A stretch of 18,102 nucleotides of DNA from Candidatus Methanomethylophilaceae archaeon (GCA_011620825.1 WOYN01000089.1:1-18102); one strand, 5' to 3'; positions 7,945-15,706 are shown, numbered from the stretch's first letter. Program-made: numbers and translations. Notes: generated from the sequence alone by a model not told the origin.

Positions 7945-9132
7945 GCTCAAGGAAAGCGACTTCACGATCGCATCTTCCATAGCTTCGAGAAGATCTTCTC
8001 CCTTATCGGGGTCCGGGATCCCTCCCTGTGCGAAATCGGGTTTTCCGCCTCCGCGCCCTCCGAACTTTCCAAGCACTTCGGTCAGGACCATTCTGCAGTC
8101 TGTTTTGGTCGAACCTGAAGACATAACGGCCGAAACGGTCTCGCCGTACGATACGAAGGCTGCCACACCGCCCTTTGACTTTACTTTCTCGGCTGCCTCT
8201 GCCATAACAGTCCTGTCGGCTCCGTGCACCATGGCGGAATACACGAACGTTCCATTCACGTTTCTGGGTTCCACGGACGAAAGCAAGGCCCTGGACGATT
8301 CCCTGAGCGAAGCGCGGCTGATTTCAATCTCTTTCTTCATGTTCGATACGGCCTTCACTATGTCCTCGGGCTTGCTGTCCGCGGCCTCCGCGGCCTCCAG
8401 ACAGGTCACTGCAAGTTCCATGGCCGAATCGGCCGCCGTATCTCCTACCTTGAAGTGAATGGCCATACCGTCCTTTCCGGCCGAGACCTTTCTGTCGACG
8501 AAAATCATACCCAGCTCCGACGTCTCCATAACATGGACCCCGCTGCATGCCGAATAATCTATGTCTCCTATCGCAACCACCGAGATCTCCTCCTCTTCAG
8601 GTATGCGGTCTAGTTTTATACGGACCTTGTCTGCGAGGTCCGGGTCGTCCCTGCTCATCATGATCCTCGATACGGTTAGGTTATCTCGTATTGCGGCGTT
8701 GGCGAAAACGACCGCCTTCCTGATATCCTTCCAGGAGACGTCTTTGCTGACTATCACGTATTTGCTTTCGGGCGATATGAAGATCTTGGAGATCTCCAGG
8801 TCGGGGACCTCCCGCCGAAGAGAGCCGAACAGCAAATGTTCTGCGGTGTGCCCCATCATGAGGTCGAAACGTCTGTTCCAGTCGACGCTTCCCCATACAT
8901 CGTCTCCTACGCTGTAACTATGTCCGGGCACCCTGTGCGCCACGTCTCCCTTTTTGTCGTAGAAGGCTTCCGTGACAAGGTAATCGTCCAGCGTCCCCGT
9001 ATCGCACACCTGTCCTCCGCCCCCCGGATAGAACGCGGTGCGGTCAAGTACGACCAGTTCTCCGTCGATAGATTCCACTTGCGCCTGGAATTCGAACTGA
9101 TATCCGTCGTGCCTGAACAATTCCTCTGTCAT
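7933..9132 (-). CDS. alaX: Long-form alanyl-tRNA editing protein (AlaX-L type) with DHHA1 domain
   Basis: 399 residues from ATG 9132. Residues about 1-90 are the AlaRS-like beta-barrel with RTAFYPGGGGQ at 31-41. The zinc/editing site is complete: HTAEH at 95-99 (HxxxH) and CSGVH at 196-200 (CxxxH). Residues about 260-390 are a DHHA1-type domain ending in FGGRGGGKPDFAQGG, as in the C-terminus of alanyl-tRNA synthetase. The protein lacks the synthetase catalytic and tRNA-recognition domains, so its likely role is to hydrolyse Ser- or Gly-tRNA(Ala) in trans. A TTG 15 nt upstream would add five residues, but ATG 9132 fits the TATA-like box better. It is divergent from an Lrp-type regulator with which it shares a promoter region. 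Confidence 0.9.
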   Translation of the reverse strand: MTEELFRHDGYQFEFQAQVESIDGELVVLDRTAFYPGGGGQVCDTGTLDDYLVTEAFYDKKGDVAHRVPGHSYSVGDDVWGSVDWNRRFDLMMGHTAEHLLFGSLRREVPDLEISKIFISPESKYVIVSKDVSWKDIRKAVVFANAAIRDNLTVSRIMMSRDDPDLADKVRIKLDRIPEEEEISVVAIGDIDYSACSGVHVMETSELGMIFVDRKVSAGKDGMAIHFKVGDTAADSAMELAVTCLEAAEAADSKPEDIVKAVSNMKKEIEISRASLRESSRALLSSVEPRNVNGTFVYSAMVHGADRTVMAEAAEKVKSKGGVAAFVSYGETVSAVMSSGSTKTDCRMVLTEVLGKFGGRGGGKPDFAQGGIPDPDKGEDLLEAMEDAIVKSLSLSNIN

Positions 9133-9156
9133 ATTCCGGTAAAACAAGTCCCTATC

Positions 9157-9167
9157 TAATAAATATA
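9157..9167. promoter_or_regulatory. Shared TATA-like region between alaX and lrp-type gene
   Basis: TAATAAATATA is the only AT-rich island in the gap. Its centre is about 30 nt from the alaX ATG (9132) and about 36 nt from the ATG at 9198 on the other side, so it can serve both genes with leaders of a few bases. The regulator could act on this site, which is inference from the gene order. Confidence 0.5.
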
Positions 9168-9197
9168 CGGAAGGGGTTTGTGCATCGGTGGTGCCGG

Positions 9198-9665
9198 ATG
9201 TCGGGACTTCGCGATATGGATGACTTAGACAAGCGGATTGTAGAGCTCATTTGCACATCGAGCCAAGGTTCCTATAGACAATTGGCTAAACAAATCGGCG
9301 TCCATCCCACGACACTGATCCAGAGGGTCAAAAATCTGGAGACCAAGGGAATAATCAACGGATACCGCGCCAAGATAGATTACATGAAGCTGGGGTTCGA
9401 GTACATGGGTATCGTGCACATATATGCCGACAACCTCGTTGAAGTCCTCGGGAACCTGAGCAGGGTCCCTCAGATCGTAGGTATATTCGACGTAACTGGA
9501 GATAGCGACGCCATCGCGTGGGTGGCCTGCATCAACAGGGAGGAGTTTTCCGAGACAGTGAAGCTCATCAACTCGCAACCCGGTGTCAAGAAGACCAATA
9601 CTTCCGTGGTCCTAAGCATTGTCAAGGACCCGTTTGACTTCATACCTGAAATAGTGGATGAATGA
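9198..9665 (+). CDS. Lrp/AsnC-family transcriptional regulator
   Basis: 155 residues from ATG 9198. Residues 8-55 form the winged helix-turn-helix (MDDLDKRIVELI, SYRQLAKQIGVHPTTLIQRVKNLETKGII) and about 70-145 the RAM ligand-binding/oligomerisation domain (YMGIVHIYA, VTGDSDAIAWVACI). The family binds promoter DNA as dimers or octamers and usually responds to amino acids. The frame opens at GTG 9180, but from the TATA-like box transcription should begin near 9188, so 9198 or ATG 9216 (MDDLDKRI) is more likely. It is divergent from the alanyl-tRNA editing gene, a natural candidate target, and may regulate itself. The ligand cannot be predicted from sequence. Confidence 0.9.
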   Translation: MSGLRDMDDLDKRIVELICTSSQGSYRQLAKQIGVHPTTLIQRVKNLETKGIINGYRAKIDYMKLGFEYMGIVHIYADNLVEVLGNLSRVPQIVGIFDVTGDSDAIAWVACINREEFSETVKLINSQPGVKKTNTSVVLSIVKDPFDFIPEIVDE

Positions 9666-9676
9666 GCCTGCGATAA

Positions 9677-9687
9677 TTATTATATAT
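9677..9687 (+). promoter_or_regulatory. TATA-like box for aspS
   Basis: ATTATTATATATT-type sequence just after the lrp stop. Expected transcription start near 9709, leaving a leader of about 20 nt that contains the Shine-Dalgarno sequence GGAGAT at 9717-9722, 7 nt before ATG 9730. This is one of the few genes in the window with a clear leader. Confidence 0.55.
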
Positions 9688-9729
9688 TCCTGCGTTTAGC
9701 AGACCCAAGTCTATTTGGAGATCAACCAC

Positions 9730-11550
9730 ATGAAGAGAACAAACACCTGCGGAGAGCTAAGGAAATCAGACCTGGGGAAAGAGGTCTGCCTCCAGGGCTG
9801 GGTCAGGTTCTCCAGGGACCACGGAGGGGTCGCTTTCATAGACCTTGCCGACAGATACGGGATCACACAGATAGTCTTCGACCCCGCAGACCTTCCCTCT
9901 GAGACCGACGCATCCCGCATATCCGATGTGATGAAAAAATTCACTCGCGAGTCCGCAGTCTCCGTGAATGGTGTGGTAAGGGAGAGGGTGGAAGGCACTG
10001 CCGACGCCCGCAACCCGACCGGAGAGATCGAAGTCCTGATATCCGATGCCGAGATCCTTGGAAGGTCGAAGATCCCGCCGTTCGAGGTCGGAGACCAGAA
10101 GGAAGGTGTCCTCCCGAACGAGGACGTCAGGATGAAGTACAGGTATCTGGACCTCAGGCGCACCGAGATGATCGAGGCGATTACGATCAGGAGCAGATTC
10201 ATGCATCTTGCCCGCCAGTATCTCGAGTCAAAGGATTTCCTGGAGGTAGAGACCCCGATATTGGCACGTTCCACCCCTGAAGGGGCCAGAGATTTCATCG
10301 TGCCGTCGAGGGTTCATTCGGGTACATTCTATGCGCTGCCGCAGTCGCCGCAGCTGTTCAAACAGATGCTCATGGTAGGCAGCATCGACCGATATTACCA
10401 GTTCGCGAGATGCTTCCGCGACGAGGATTCCAGGAAGGACCGCCAGCCCGAGTTCACCCAGCTCGACATGGAGATGTCGTTCATCGAAGAGAAGGATATC
10501 CAGGATGTGATCGAAGGTCTGATCTCGTTTGTCTGGGATGGATTATACGGGAAGAAGCTCGAGGTTCCGTTTCCCCGTATAGGGTACACGGAGGCGATGG
10601 AGCGTTTCGGATCCGACAAGCCCGATATGAGGTACGGGCTGGAGTTTGTAAAGCTGACAGATGTCGTGAAGGACGTCCCGTACGAGATATTCCAGAGGAT
10701 CATGAAGTCCGGCGGTATCGTGGCCGGAATCAACGTCTCGGCCGAGCTGTCCGGGGGGAAGATCGGCAGGAACGATATCGACCGTTACATCAACTACGCT
10801 AAGAAGGTCGGCTTGGGAGGACTCACATGGATGAAGATCCAGGACGGGGTCCCCACAAGCAACATCACCAAGTACTTCACGCCCGAGATACTCGAAGGCA
10901 TAAAGAACGAGATGAAAGCAGAAGAGGGAGACATTCTCTTCCTGGTCGCAGGGCCGTGGAAGTCCACCTACGAGGGAGGCGGCGCGCTGAGAAAGAAGAT
11001 CGCCGAAGACCTAGACCTGGTGCCCAAGGACGTGTTCCAGTTCTTTTGGCTCGTCGACTGTCCGATGTTCGAGGTAGATCCTGTCTCGGGAAAGTACGAT
11101 GCGTTCCATCACCCCTTCGTGAAGCCCCTGGGCGACATAGACGGCAAGGCGTGCGGGGGAGCATGCTTCGACATATGTCTGAACGGCAACGAGCTCGGCT
11201 CCGGATCGCTGAGGATAAACGATCCCGAGATCCAGAAAGCGGTGTTCAGGAAATTGGGCAAGTCGGACGAGGATATCGAGGAAGAATTCGGTTTCTTCGT
11301 CGAGGCACTCAGCTACGGTGCACCTCCCCACGGGGGCATCGCCATCGGAGTGGACAGGTTCATTACGATAATCCTCGGCAAAGAGACCATACGCGACGTC
11401 ATCGCGTTTCCGAAGAACAAGAAGGCCGTATCGTTGCTGGATAACTCCCCTGCCAAAGTTCCGGAGGACAAGCTGGAGGAGCTTCAGATAATGACCCTGT
11501 CCATCGACGACCTGGATTTTGAAACCGTGGAAGAAAGCGAAGAGGAATGA
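9730..11550 (+). CDS. aspS: Aspartyl-tRNA synthetase, bacterial type with GAD insertion
   Basis: 606 residues. Archaeal AspRS is normally about 430-440; this length and layout are bacterial. An N-terminal OB-fold anticodon domain (about 1-110, GWVRFSRDHGGVAFIDLADR) is followed by motif 1 after KYRYLDLRR, motif 2 with CFRDEDSRKDRQPEFTQLD, a GAD-type insertion (roughly 290-410), HHPFVKP, and motif 3 in GGIAIGVDRF. His31 in RDHGG matches the residue reported in non-discriminating bacterial AspRS, where Leu goes with strict tRNA(Asp) choice; this suggests it also charges tRNA(Asn). GatCAB, encoded tail-to-tail, would then amidate Asp-tRNA(Asn). ATG 9730 is chosen over TTG 9715 because GGAGAT lies 7 nt before it and TTG 9715 overlaps that site. 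Its stop TGA directly abuts the gatB stop. Confidence 0.95.
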   Translation: MKRTNTCGELRKSDLGKEVCLQGWVRFSRDHGGVAFIDLADRYGITQIVFDPADLPSETDASRISDVMKKFTRESAVSVNGVVRERVEGTADARNPTGEIEVLISDAEILGRSKIPPFEVGDQKEGVLPNEDVRMKYRYLDLRRTEMIEAITIRSRFMHLARQYLESKDFLEVETPILARSTPEGARDFIVPSRVHSGTFYALPQSPQLFKQMLMVGSIDRYYQFARCFRDEDSRKDRQPEFTQLDMEMSFIEEKDIQDVIEGLISFVWDGLYGKKLEVPFPRIGYTEAMERFGSDKPDMRYGLEFVKLTDVVKDVPYEIFQRIMKSGGIVAGINVSAELSGGKIGRNDIDRYINYAKKVGLGGLTWMKIQDGVPTSNITKYFTPEILEGIKNEMKAEEGDILFLVAGPWKSTYEGGGALRKKIAEDLDLVPKDVFQFFWLVDCPMFEVDPVSGKYDAFHHPFVKPLGDIDGKACGGACFDICLNGNELGSGSLRINDPEIQKAVFRKLGKSDEDIEEEFGFFVEALSYGAPPHGGIAIGVDRFITIILGKETIRDVIAFPKNKKAVSLLDNSPAKVPEDKLEELQIMTLSIDDLDFETVEESEEE

Positions 11551-12891
11551 TCAGAGCCTTTCTTCGATCAACCTCTTCGTCGCATCCACGATTTCCGCTG
11601 ATGAGCATGCTCCGCCTGTCCGTTTCATAACATGGCCGATCACGCGGTTGGCGGCCCTCTCATTCTTGCGGTAGTCTTCTATCACCGACGGGTTAACGTC
11701 GAGATATTCGCTGATTATAGAGTCGAGGTCGGCCGAGCCGCTCCTAACCTCATCGACATCCGTACCGGTAAGGAACGCTCTGATCCTAATGTTGCATTCG
11801 GTATCGGTGATTTCTCCGGCCTTGAACTTACCGATCAAAGACACCACTTCGGCGGCATCTCCTCCGCCACGGGCCTCGAAGGACTTCCACCCGGCGCTTA
11901 CCGCACCGGAAGTCCATGTCCTGGCGGTCTCCGTGTCTGTGGCGGCGGCAAGTTCTTCGAAGAGATGTGCCAGTTCCACCGATGTGGATACGAACTGCTT
12001 TGCCGTCTTCTCGTCGATGCCATACTCTTTCGAAAGGCGCAATATCATGTTCTGCGGGCTTTCTCCGATCTTCAACCTTTCGGTGAGTTCCTTAACGTTG
12101 AAGATACCCAGGTCCGGCTCGTCTATGTACCCGTAGTCTGCTTCCATCTCCTTTTTCCTGACAGAGATCGTGACGCCGCGCTCCTCGTCGAAACGTCTGG
12201 TCTCACGGACCACTTTGCCTCCGGCCTTCAGGAGCTTGGTCTGCCTGACCAGCTCGTAAGTGAGGGCCCTCTCGACGTTCTTCAGCCCCGTGACGTTCTT
12301 GACCTCGCATCTTTCGATGCCCACGGAAATGTTGCAGTCGCAGCGAATGCTGCGCTCTCCGTCGTCAGGGATATCAATTGTGTGACGTATGTCGCGGATC
12401 AGTTGGCCAAGGAACTCCCTGGCCTCTGCAGGCGTGGACAGGTCCGGCTCCGTGACTATCTCCGCCAGCGGGACCCCCGAGCGGTTGTAATCCACGAGCG
12501 AGGAGAGGTCTCCGACCCTCTTTATCTTTCCCGGGTCCTCTTCGATATGGATGCGGGTGATGCGGATAGGCTTCTTTCCGTTAAGATAATACATTCCCTT
12601 TTCGCCCAGAGGGCGGTCGTATTGTGTGATCTGGAAGTTCTTTGCGTTGTCAGGATAGAAATATATCTTCCTAGCGAACCACGTGGTGTCGCGGATGGTG
12701 CAACCGAGCATCTTGGCGAGCAATATGCCGTACTCTATCGCTTTCCTGTTCATCATGGGCCTCGCGCCCGGAAAACCCAGGCATACGGGGCAGACGTGCG
12801 TGTTGGGTGCCGGGGCATCGGTCGTCGGGCACGGGCAGAAAAGCTTCGACTTTGTAGGAAGCTGTACGTGGATCTCCAGGCCGATCTTCAT
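11551..12891 (-). CDS. gatB: Asp/Glu-tRNA amidotransferase subunit B
   Basis: 446 residues. It begins MKIGLEIHVQL, the GatB signature; zinc-ligand cysteines are visible at C19, C21, C34 and C37 (CPCP, CPVC). Other hallmarks are YPDNAKNFQITQYD, IHIEEDPGK, VDYNRSGVPLAEIVTEPD, CDCNISV and EPDL. The C-terminal YqeY-like tail domain ends with RVIGHVMKRTGGA and KRLIEERL. GatB binds the mischarged tRNA and phosphorylates the Asp or Glu side chain. The start is set by an ATGA overlap with the gatA stop; the longer frame from 12969 lies inside gatA and is rejected. Archaea normally use GatDE for Gln-tRNA(Gln), so here GatCAB is expected to serve Asn-tRNA(Asn). Last gene of gatCAB; its stop touches the stop of aspS. 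Confidence 0.95.
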   Translation of the reverse strand: MKIGLEIHVQLPTKSKLFCPCPTTDAPAPNTHVCPVCLGFPGARPMMNRKAIEYGILLAKMLGCTIRDTTWFARKIYFYPDNAKNFQITQYDRPLGEKGMYYLNGKKPIRITRIHIEEDPGKIKRVGDLSSLVDYNRSGVPLAEIVTEPDLSTPAEAREFLGQLIRDIRHTIDIPDDGERSIRCDCNISVGIERCEVKNVTGLKNVERALTYELVRQTKLLKAGGKVVRETRRFDEERGVTISVRKKEMEADYGYIDEPDLGIFNVKELTERLKIGESPQNMILRLSKEYGIDEKTAKQFVSTSVELAHLFEELAAATDTETARTWTSGAVSAGWKSFEARGGGDAAEVVSLIGKFKAGEITDTECNIRIRAFLTGTDVDEVRSGSADLDSIISEYLDVNPSVIEDYRKNERAANRVIGHVMKRTGGACSSAEIVDATKRLIEERL

Positions 12892-14213
12892 ATCGAAACC
12901 TCTGGTCTGACGGATTCGAAGGTCTTCTCCCACTCTTCGGCGGCGGAGAACAGCACGCCCTCGTCCCATTGGTCAGCAACTAACTGCATCCCTATGGGCA
13001 TCCCGTTCCGGTCGTACCCGCAGGGCACGGATGCGTGCGGCATCCCCGCAATGTTGGGCGGTCCGGTGAGTATGTCCGCCTTGTATGATTCCAGCGGGGT
13101 CATCTTCGATATATCCGAGAACTTTGGGGACACGAAAGGCATCGTAGGTGTAAGCACGGCATCGCATTCCCTTAGTACGGAACGGTACTCTCCGATTATC
13201 GATTGGCGCACCATGCGGGCCTTGGAGTAATAGCGGTCCCTGAACCCCACCATACGGGTAAATGTTCCCAGGAGTATCCTGCGTTTGGCCTCCTGTCCGA
13301 AATATTGCGAACGGAACGATGTGAAGTAATCGTCGAATTTGAGAGAAAGATCTCCCTTCTGATGTCCGTACCTCATTCCGCAGTAACGTGCCAGGTTCGT
13401 AGAGGCTTCCGATGTTGCTATGACGTAATAGGCAGGGATGGCATACTTCAAAGAGGGCATTTCAACGGTATCGACGTCCACTCCCAGGCTTTCAAGTGTC
13501 TCCAACCCGTCGGTGAATGCCATTCTGACGTCCTCGGAGACGCCCTCCGTAGCATCCTTCGGCACCGCAACGGATTTCAGCTTCCTTCGGGCGCCCATAT
13601 CGGGCTGCATACAGGACGTCGGGTCCCGGGGGTCCGCTCCGGCCATTATGTTGACGTATTTTCCAAGGTCGGATGCCTTTGCAGAAATGATGCCGATCTT
13701 GTCCAGCGAGTTGCCGTAATCCAGCAGGCCGTACCTGGAAACCCTCCCGTATGTGGGCACTATGCCGTAAACGCCGCAGAAGCTCGCAGGGCAGCATATG
13801 GACCCACCTGTGGAAACGCCTATCGCCACGTGCCCATCCATGACGGCTGCCGCGCATGCGGCGCCACCGGAAGAGCCTCCGCAGGACCTTTCAGGGTCGT
13901 AAGGGTTTCTGGGAACGCCGAACGCCGAGTTGGTCGAGAAAGTACCGAACCCGAACTCGTCCATGTTCGTCTTGCCCACGAGCAGTCCGCCGGCCCCCCT
14001 CATTCTGGCTATCGATGTGGCATCGAACGGCGGGCGGTAGCCCTCCAGTATCTTGGACCCGGAACAGGTCTCCATGTCTTTTGAGGTCAGGTTGTCCTTG
14101 GCGGAGAAAAGGAACTCAGCATCGCCGGCCTCCGTATCGGAGGTTATGGTTCTGAACATCTGATACTTTTCGTTGATCTTCGAAAGCGAAGACAAAATCG
14201 ACGTTTCGATCAT
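12888..14213 (-). CDS. gatA: Asp/Glu-tRNA amidotransferase subunit A (amidase), with variant signature
   Basis: 441 residues, close to other archaeal GatA proteins. The Lys-Ser-Ser triad is present: K39 in FSAKDN, S114 in CGGSSGG and the nucleophile S138 in STGGSI. KTNMDEFGFG, PTYGRVSRYGLLDYGNSLDKIG and ILLGTFTRM are as expected. It releases ammonia from Gln or Asn and channels it to GatB. Oddity: the amidase signature normally reads [DE]-x-G-G-S-I-R-x-P; here it is STGGSICCP, so the acidic residue is Ser134 and the arginine is Cys140. Both ends overlap neighbours by ATGA (gatC stop at the start, gatB start at the end), indicating coupled translation and a functional operon. The family call is firm; the effect of the substitutions is unknown. 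Confidence 0.94.
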   Translation of the reverse strand: MIETSILSSLSKINEKYQMFRTITSDTEAGDAEFLFSAKDNLTSKDMETCSGSKILEGYRPPFDATSIARMRGAGGLLVGKTNMDEFGFGTFSTNSAFGVPRNPYDPERSCGGSSGGAACAAAVMDGHVAIGVSTGGSICCPASFCGVYGIVPTYGRVSRYGLLDYGNSLDKIGIISAKASDLGKYVNIMAGADPRDPTSCMQPDMGARRKLKSVAVPKDATEGVSEDVRMAFTDGLETLESLGVDVDTVEMPSLKYAIPAYYVIATSEASTNLARYCGMRYGHQKGDLSLKFDDYFTSFRSQYFGQEAKRRILLGTFTRMVGFRDRYYSKARMVRQSIIGEYRSVLRECDAVLTPTMPFVSPKFSDISKMTPLESYKADILTGPPNIAGMPHASVPCGYDRNGMPIGMQLVADQWDEGVLFSAAEEWEKTFESVRPEVSI

Positions 14214-14482
14214 AGGAGCCTCGGCCCCCTGACATAGTTGTTGTAGGTGTCCATCCCCTCCAGAAGTTTGTCCGGGTCTATCTCCATGTGTGGCTCGTCG
14301 TCCCTCAGGACGTCTGCCACATCTATCGGGTCGATGCCGAAGTTCTCGCAGTCCGGCGCCTCGTCAAGCAATGCGAAATATCCCAGGATGTCGCTCAGAT
14401 CCCTGCTGAATGTTTCAAGCTCTTCTTCAGTAAGTTTCAGATGAGCGCTGCGTGCGACCTTCTCCACGGTTTCTCTGTCCAT
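14210..14482 (-). CDS. gatC: Asp/Glu-tRNA amidotransferase subunit C
   Basis: 90 residues, normal for GatC. It starts MDRETVEKVARSAHLKLTEEE, the usual N-terminal helix, has FSRDLSDILGYF in the middle and finishes NYVRGPRLL. GatC is a small stabilising belt around the GatA-GatB interface. First gene of the gatC-gatA-gatB operon; ATG 14482 lies about 34 nt from the centre of a TATA-like box, giving a leader of a few bases. Its TGA overlaps the gatA ATG. Confidence 0.93.
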   Translation of the reverse strand: MDRETVEKVARSAHLKLTEEELETFSRDLSDILGYFALLDEAPDCENFGIDPIDVADVLRDDEPHMEIDPDKLLEGMDTYNNYVRGPRLL

Positions 14483-14512
14483 TGCCGGTCAGTCCTCCGA
14501 AGGCTCAAACCT

Positions 14513-14526
14513 GTTATAACCTTTAT
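14513..14526 (-). promoter_or_regulatory. TATA-like element for gatCAB
   Basis: The minus strand reads ATAAAGGTTATAAC, overlapping the stop codon of the DUF2284 gene. The TTATAAC part is centred about 34 nt from the gatC ATG. It could give gatCAB its own transcript, though read-through from the upstream gene on the same strand is also possible. Confidence 0.4.
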
Positions 14527-15074
14527 CGGAGCGGGACATCATTTCTGGCCTTGCCGATAAGGATTATAGAACTCAACGTTACGGCGTTGTCCTCGAAGAT
14601 GAACTCCTTTCCGATCTTCTTGAGCAGGCTCTCCATTTCTATACCGTATCCGCTTATCGAATCGATCTTCTGGAGAGGATACCTGCATGCTCCGCCGGGG
14701 TATGTGCACACTCCGCAGTAACGGCATCCCCCGTCGCCCAAAACCCTGACGGGGGCGAACGTCCTGATCATGTCCGCGGCCCTTCTGCAGCTGTTGCTGA
14801 GATCATCTCTGGCACGTTTTATCTCCTTTTTGTTCTTCGGATCCAGGGCATATCTTTTCATGACCAGGAACGATTCCGGATATGACCTAAGAACCCCGGC
14901 GCATTCTTCCAGCGTGCCGACCCCCGGGGGGCACCCCCAGTTCGTGCCATATTCTCCGCATTCGTTCTTCTCGCAAAGGGACCTGAATTCTTTTGCTTTC
15001 GGTGAAGTTTCAGGAACATCTATTTTAGTTACCTCGAATCCTTCTTCCCTGAGTCTATCCTCGAACCCGTACAT
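14523..15074 (-). CDS. DUF2284-type cysteine-rich metal-binding protein
   Basis: 183 residues from ATG 15074 with nine cysteines. The first cluster is C34, C39 and C48 in ECGEYGTNWGCPPG, the DUF2284 hallmark; the second is C117, C120, C123 and C130 in GGCRYCGVCTYPGGACRYP, a ferredoxin-like CxxCxxC...C pattern that could hold an iron-sulfur cluster. No signal peptide or membrane segment is seen, so it is probably cytoplasmic. The frame is open from 15140, but the TATA-like box at 15105-15113 falls inside that extension and points to 15074. The family's function is not established; anaerobic electron transfer is a guess from the cysteines. It is followed on the same strand by gatC, 40 nt on. 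Confidence 0.85.
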   Translation of the reverse strand: MYGFEDRLREEGFEVTKIDVPETSPKAKEFRSLCEKNECGEYGTNWGCPPGVGTLEECAGVLRSYPESFLVMKRYALDPKNKKEIKRARDDLSNSCRRAADMIRTFAPVRVLGDGGCRYCGVCTYPGGACRYPLQKIDSISGYGIEMESLLKKIGKEFIFEDNAVTLSSIILIGKARNDVPLR

Positions 15075-15104
15075 CGGACACCCGATACGGTATGTCCCAA
15101 TAGC

Positions 15105-15113
15105 GATATATCG
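15105..15113 (-). promoter_or_regulatory. TATA-like box of the DUF2284 gene
   Basis: The minus strand reads CGATATATC. Its centre is 35 nt from ATG 15074, giving a leader of about 9 nt. It is the main reason for choosing the shorter start. Confidence 0.45.
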
Positions 15114-15132
15114 GTTACTGGTACTCTGAGGG

Positions 15133-15145
15133 TTAAACATTTAAG
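15133..15145 (+). promoter_or_regulatory. TATA-like box of the TPR gene
   Basis: TTAAACATTTAAG lies 28-40 nt before ATG 15173; the TTTAA part is centred about 30 nt upstream, allowing a very short leader. Confidence 0.45.
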
Positions 15146-15172
15146 CAGAGGGTCCGCTTACTGGTCGATAAC

Positions 15173-15706
15173 ATGGCAGACGCTACTGCAGATAAGAAGA
15201 TCGCCGCGGCAATGAAGTTGATGGACGACGGCGATTTCAAGAAGGCATACTCCCAGTTCAAGAAGCTGACCGAGGAGTACCCTGAGGACGCCGAGTGCTG
15301 GTACGCTCGCGCCGAGTGCGGTAACTATGCGTCTGGAATGTTCGGTGCCAAAATAAAGCCGGAAGAGATTGCGACCGCATACGAGAAAGCGTGTGAGCTC
15401 GACCCCGAGAACGTGGATTATTACCAGTCGTACGGGCTCTTCTGCATATCGGTCAACAAGTTCGACGATGCCGAGAAGCTCTACAACGAGGCGGCAGAGA
15501 TGGACGAATCCAGGGCACCCTCCCTGTACTCCGAGTTTGCGATCGAGTATTACAACATAATTATGGCCAACTATGGCGAGATGCCCGAGGACCCGAAGGC
15601 CGCCGAGGCAGTAAACAAGGCGTTGATACCTTACAAGAAAAAAGCGCTCTCATACATGCTCAAGGCTTTGGAGATGTCCCCCGAGGAAGCAAAATCTTTG
15701 CTCTGA
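15173..15706 (+). CDS. TPR-repeat protein of unknown partner
   Basis: 177 residues, all predicted helical and acidic, with no signal peptide or membrane segment. TPR-like helix pairs are visible at about 9-45 (AAMKLMDDGDFKKAYSQFKKLTEEYP), about 45-85 (ECWYARAECGNYASG, then IATAYEKACELDP) and about 83-118 (VDYYQSYGLFCISVNKFDDAEKLYNEAAEMD). The last third continues as helices with YKKKALSYMLKALEMSPEEAK. TPR arrays act as scaffolds for protein contacts; nothing in the sequence or surroundings names the partner. Monocistronic, with its own TATA-like box. Confidence 0.85.
   Translation: MADATADKKIAAAMKLMDDGDFKKAYSQFKKLTEEYPEDAECWYARAECGNYASGMFGAKIKPEEIATAYEKACELDPENVDYYQSYGLFCISVNKFDDAEKLYNEAAEMDESRAPSLYSEFAIEYYNIIMANYGEMPEDPKAAEAVNKALIPYKKKALSYMLKALEMSPEEAKSLL

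Noticed and set aside
11632..13230. 532-codon open frame on plus strand opposite gatB and the end of gatA
   Set aside because: Long only because of the GC-rich codon pattern of the opposite strand; no recognisable domain, and gatB/gatA on the minus strand are certain.
13203..14084. 293-codon open frame on plus strand opposite gatA
   Set aside because: Shadow of gatA, Arg/His/Gly-rich composition with no family features.
15075..15140. 22-residue N-terminal extension of the DUF2284 protein
   Set aside because: Would contain the TATA-like box at 15105-15113, and the family block begins after the shorter start.
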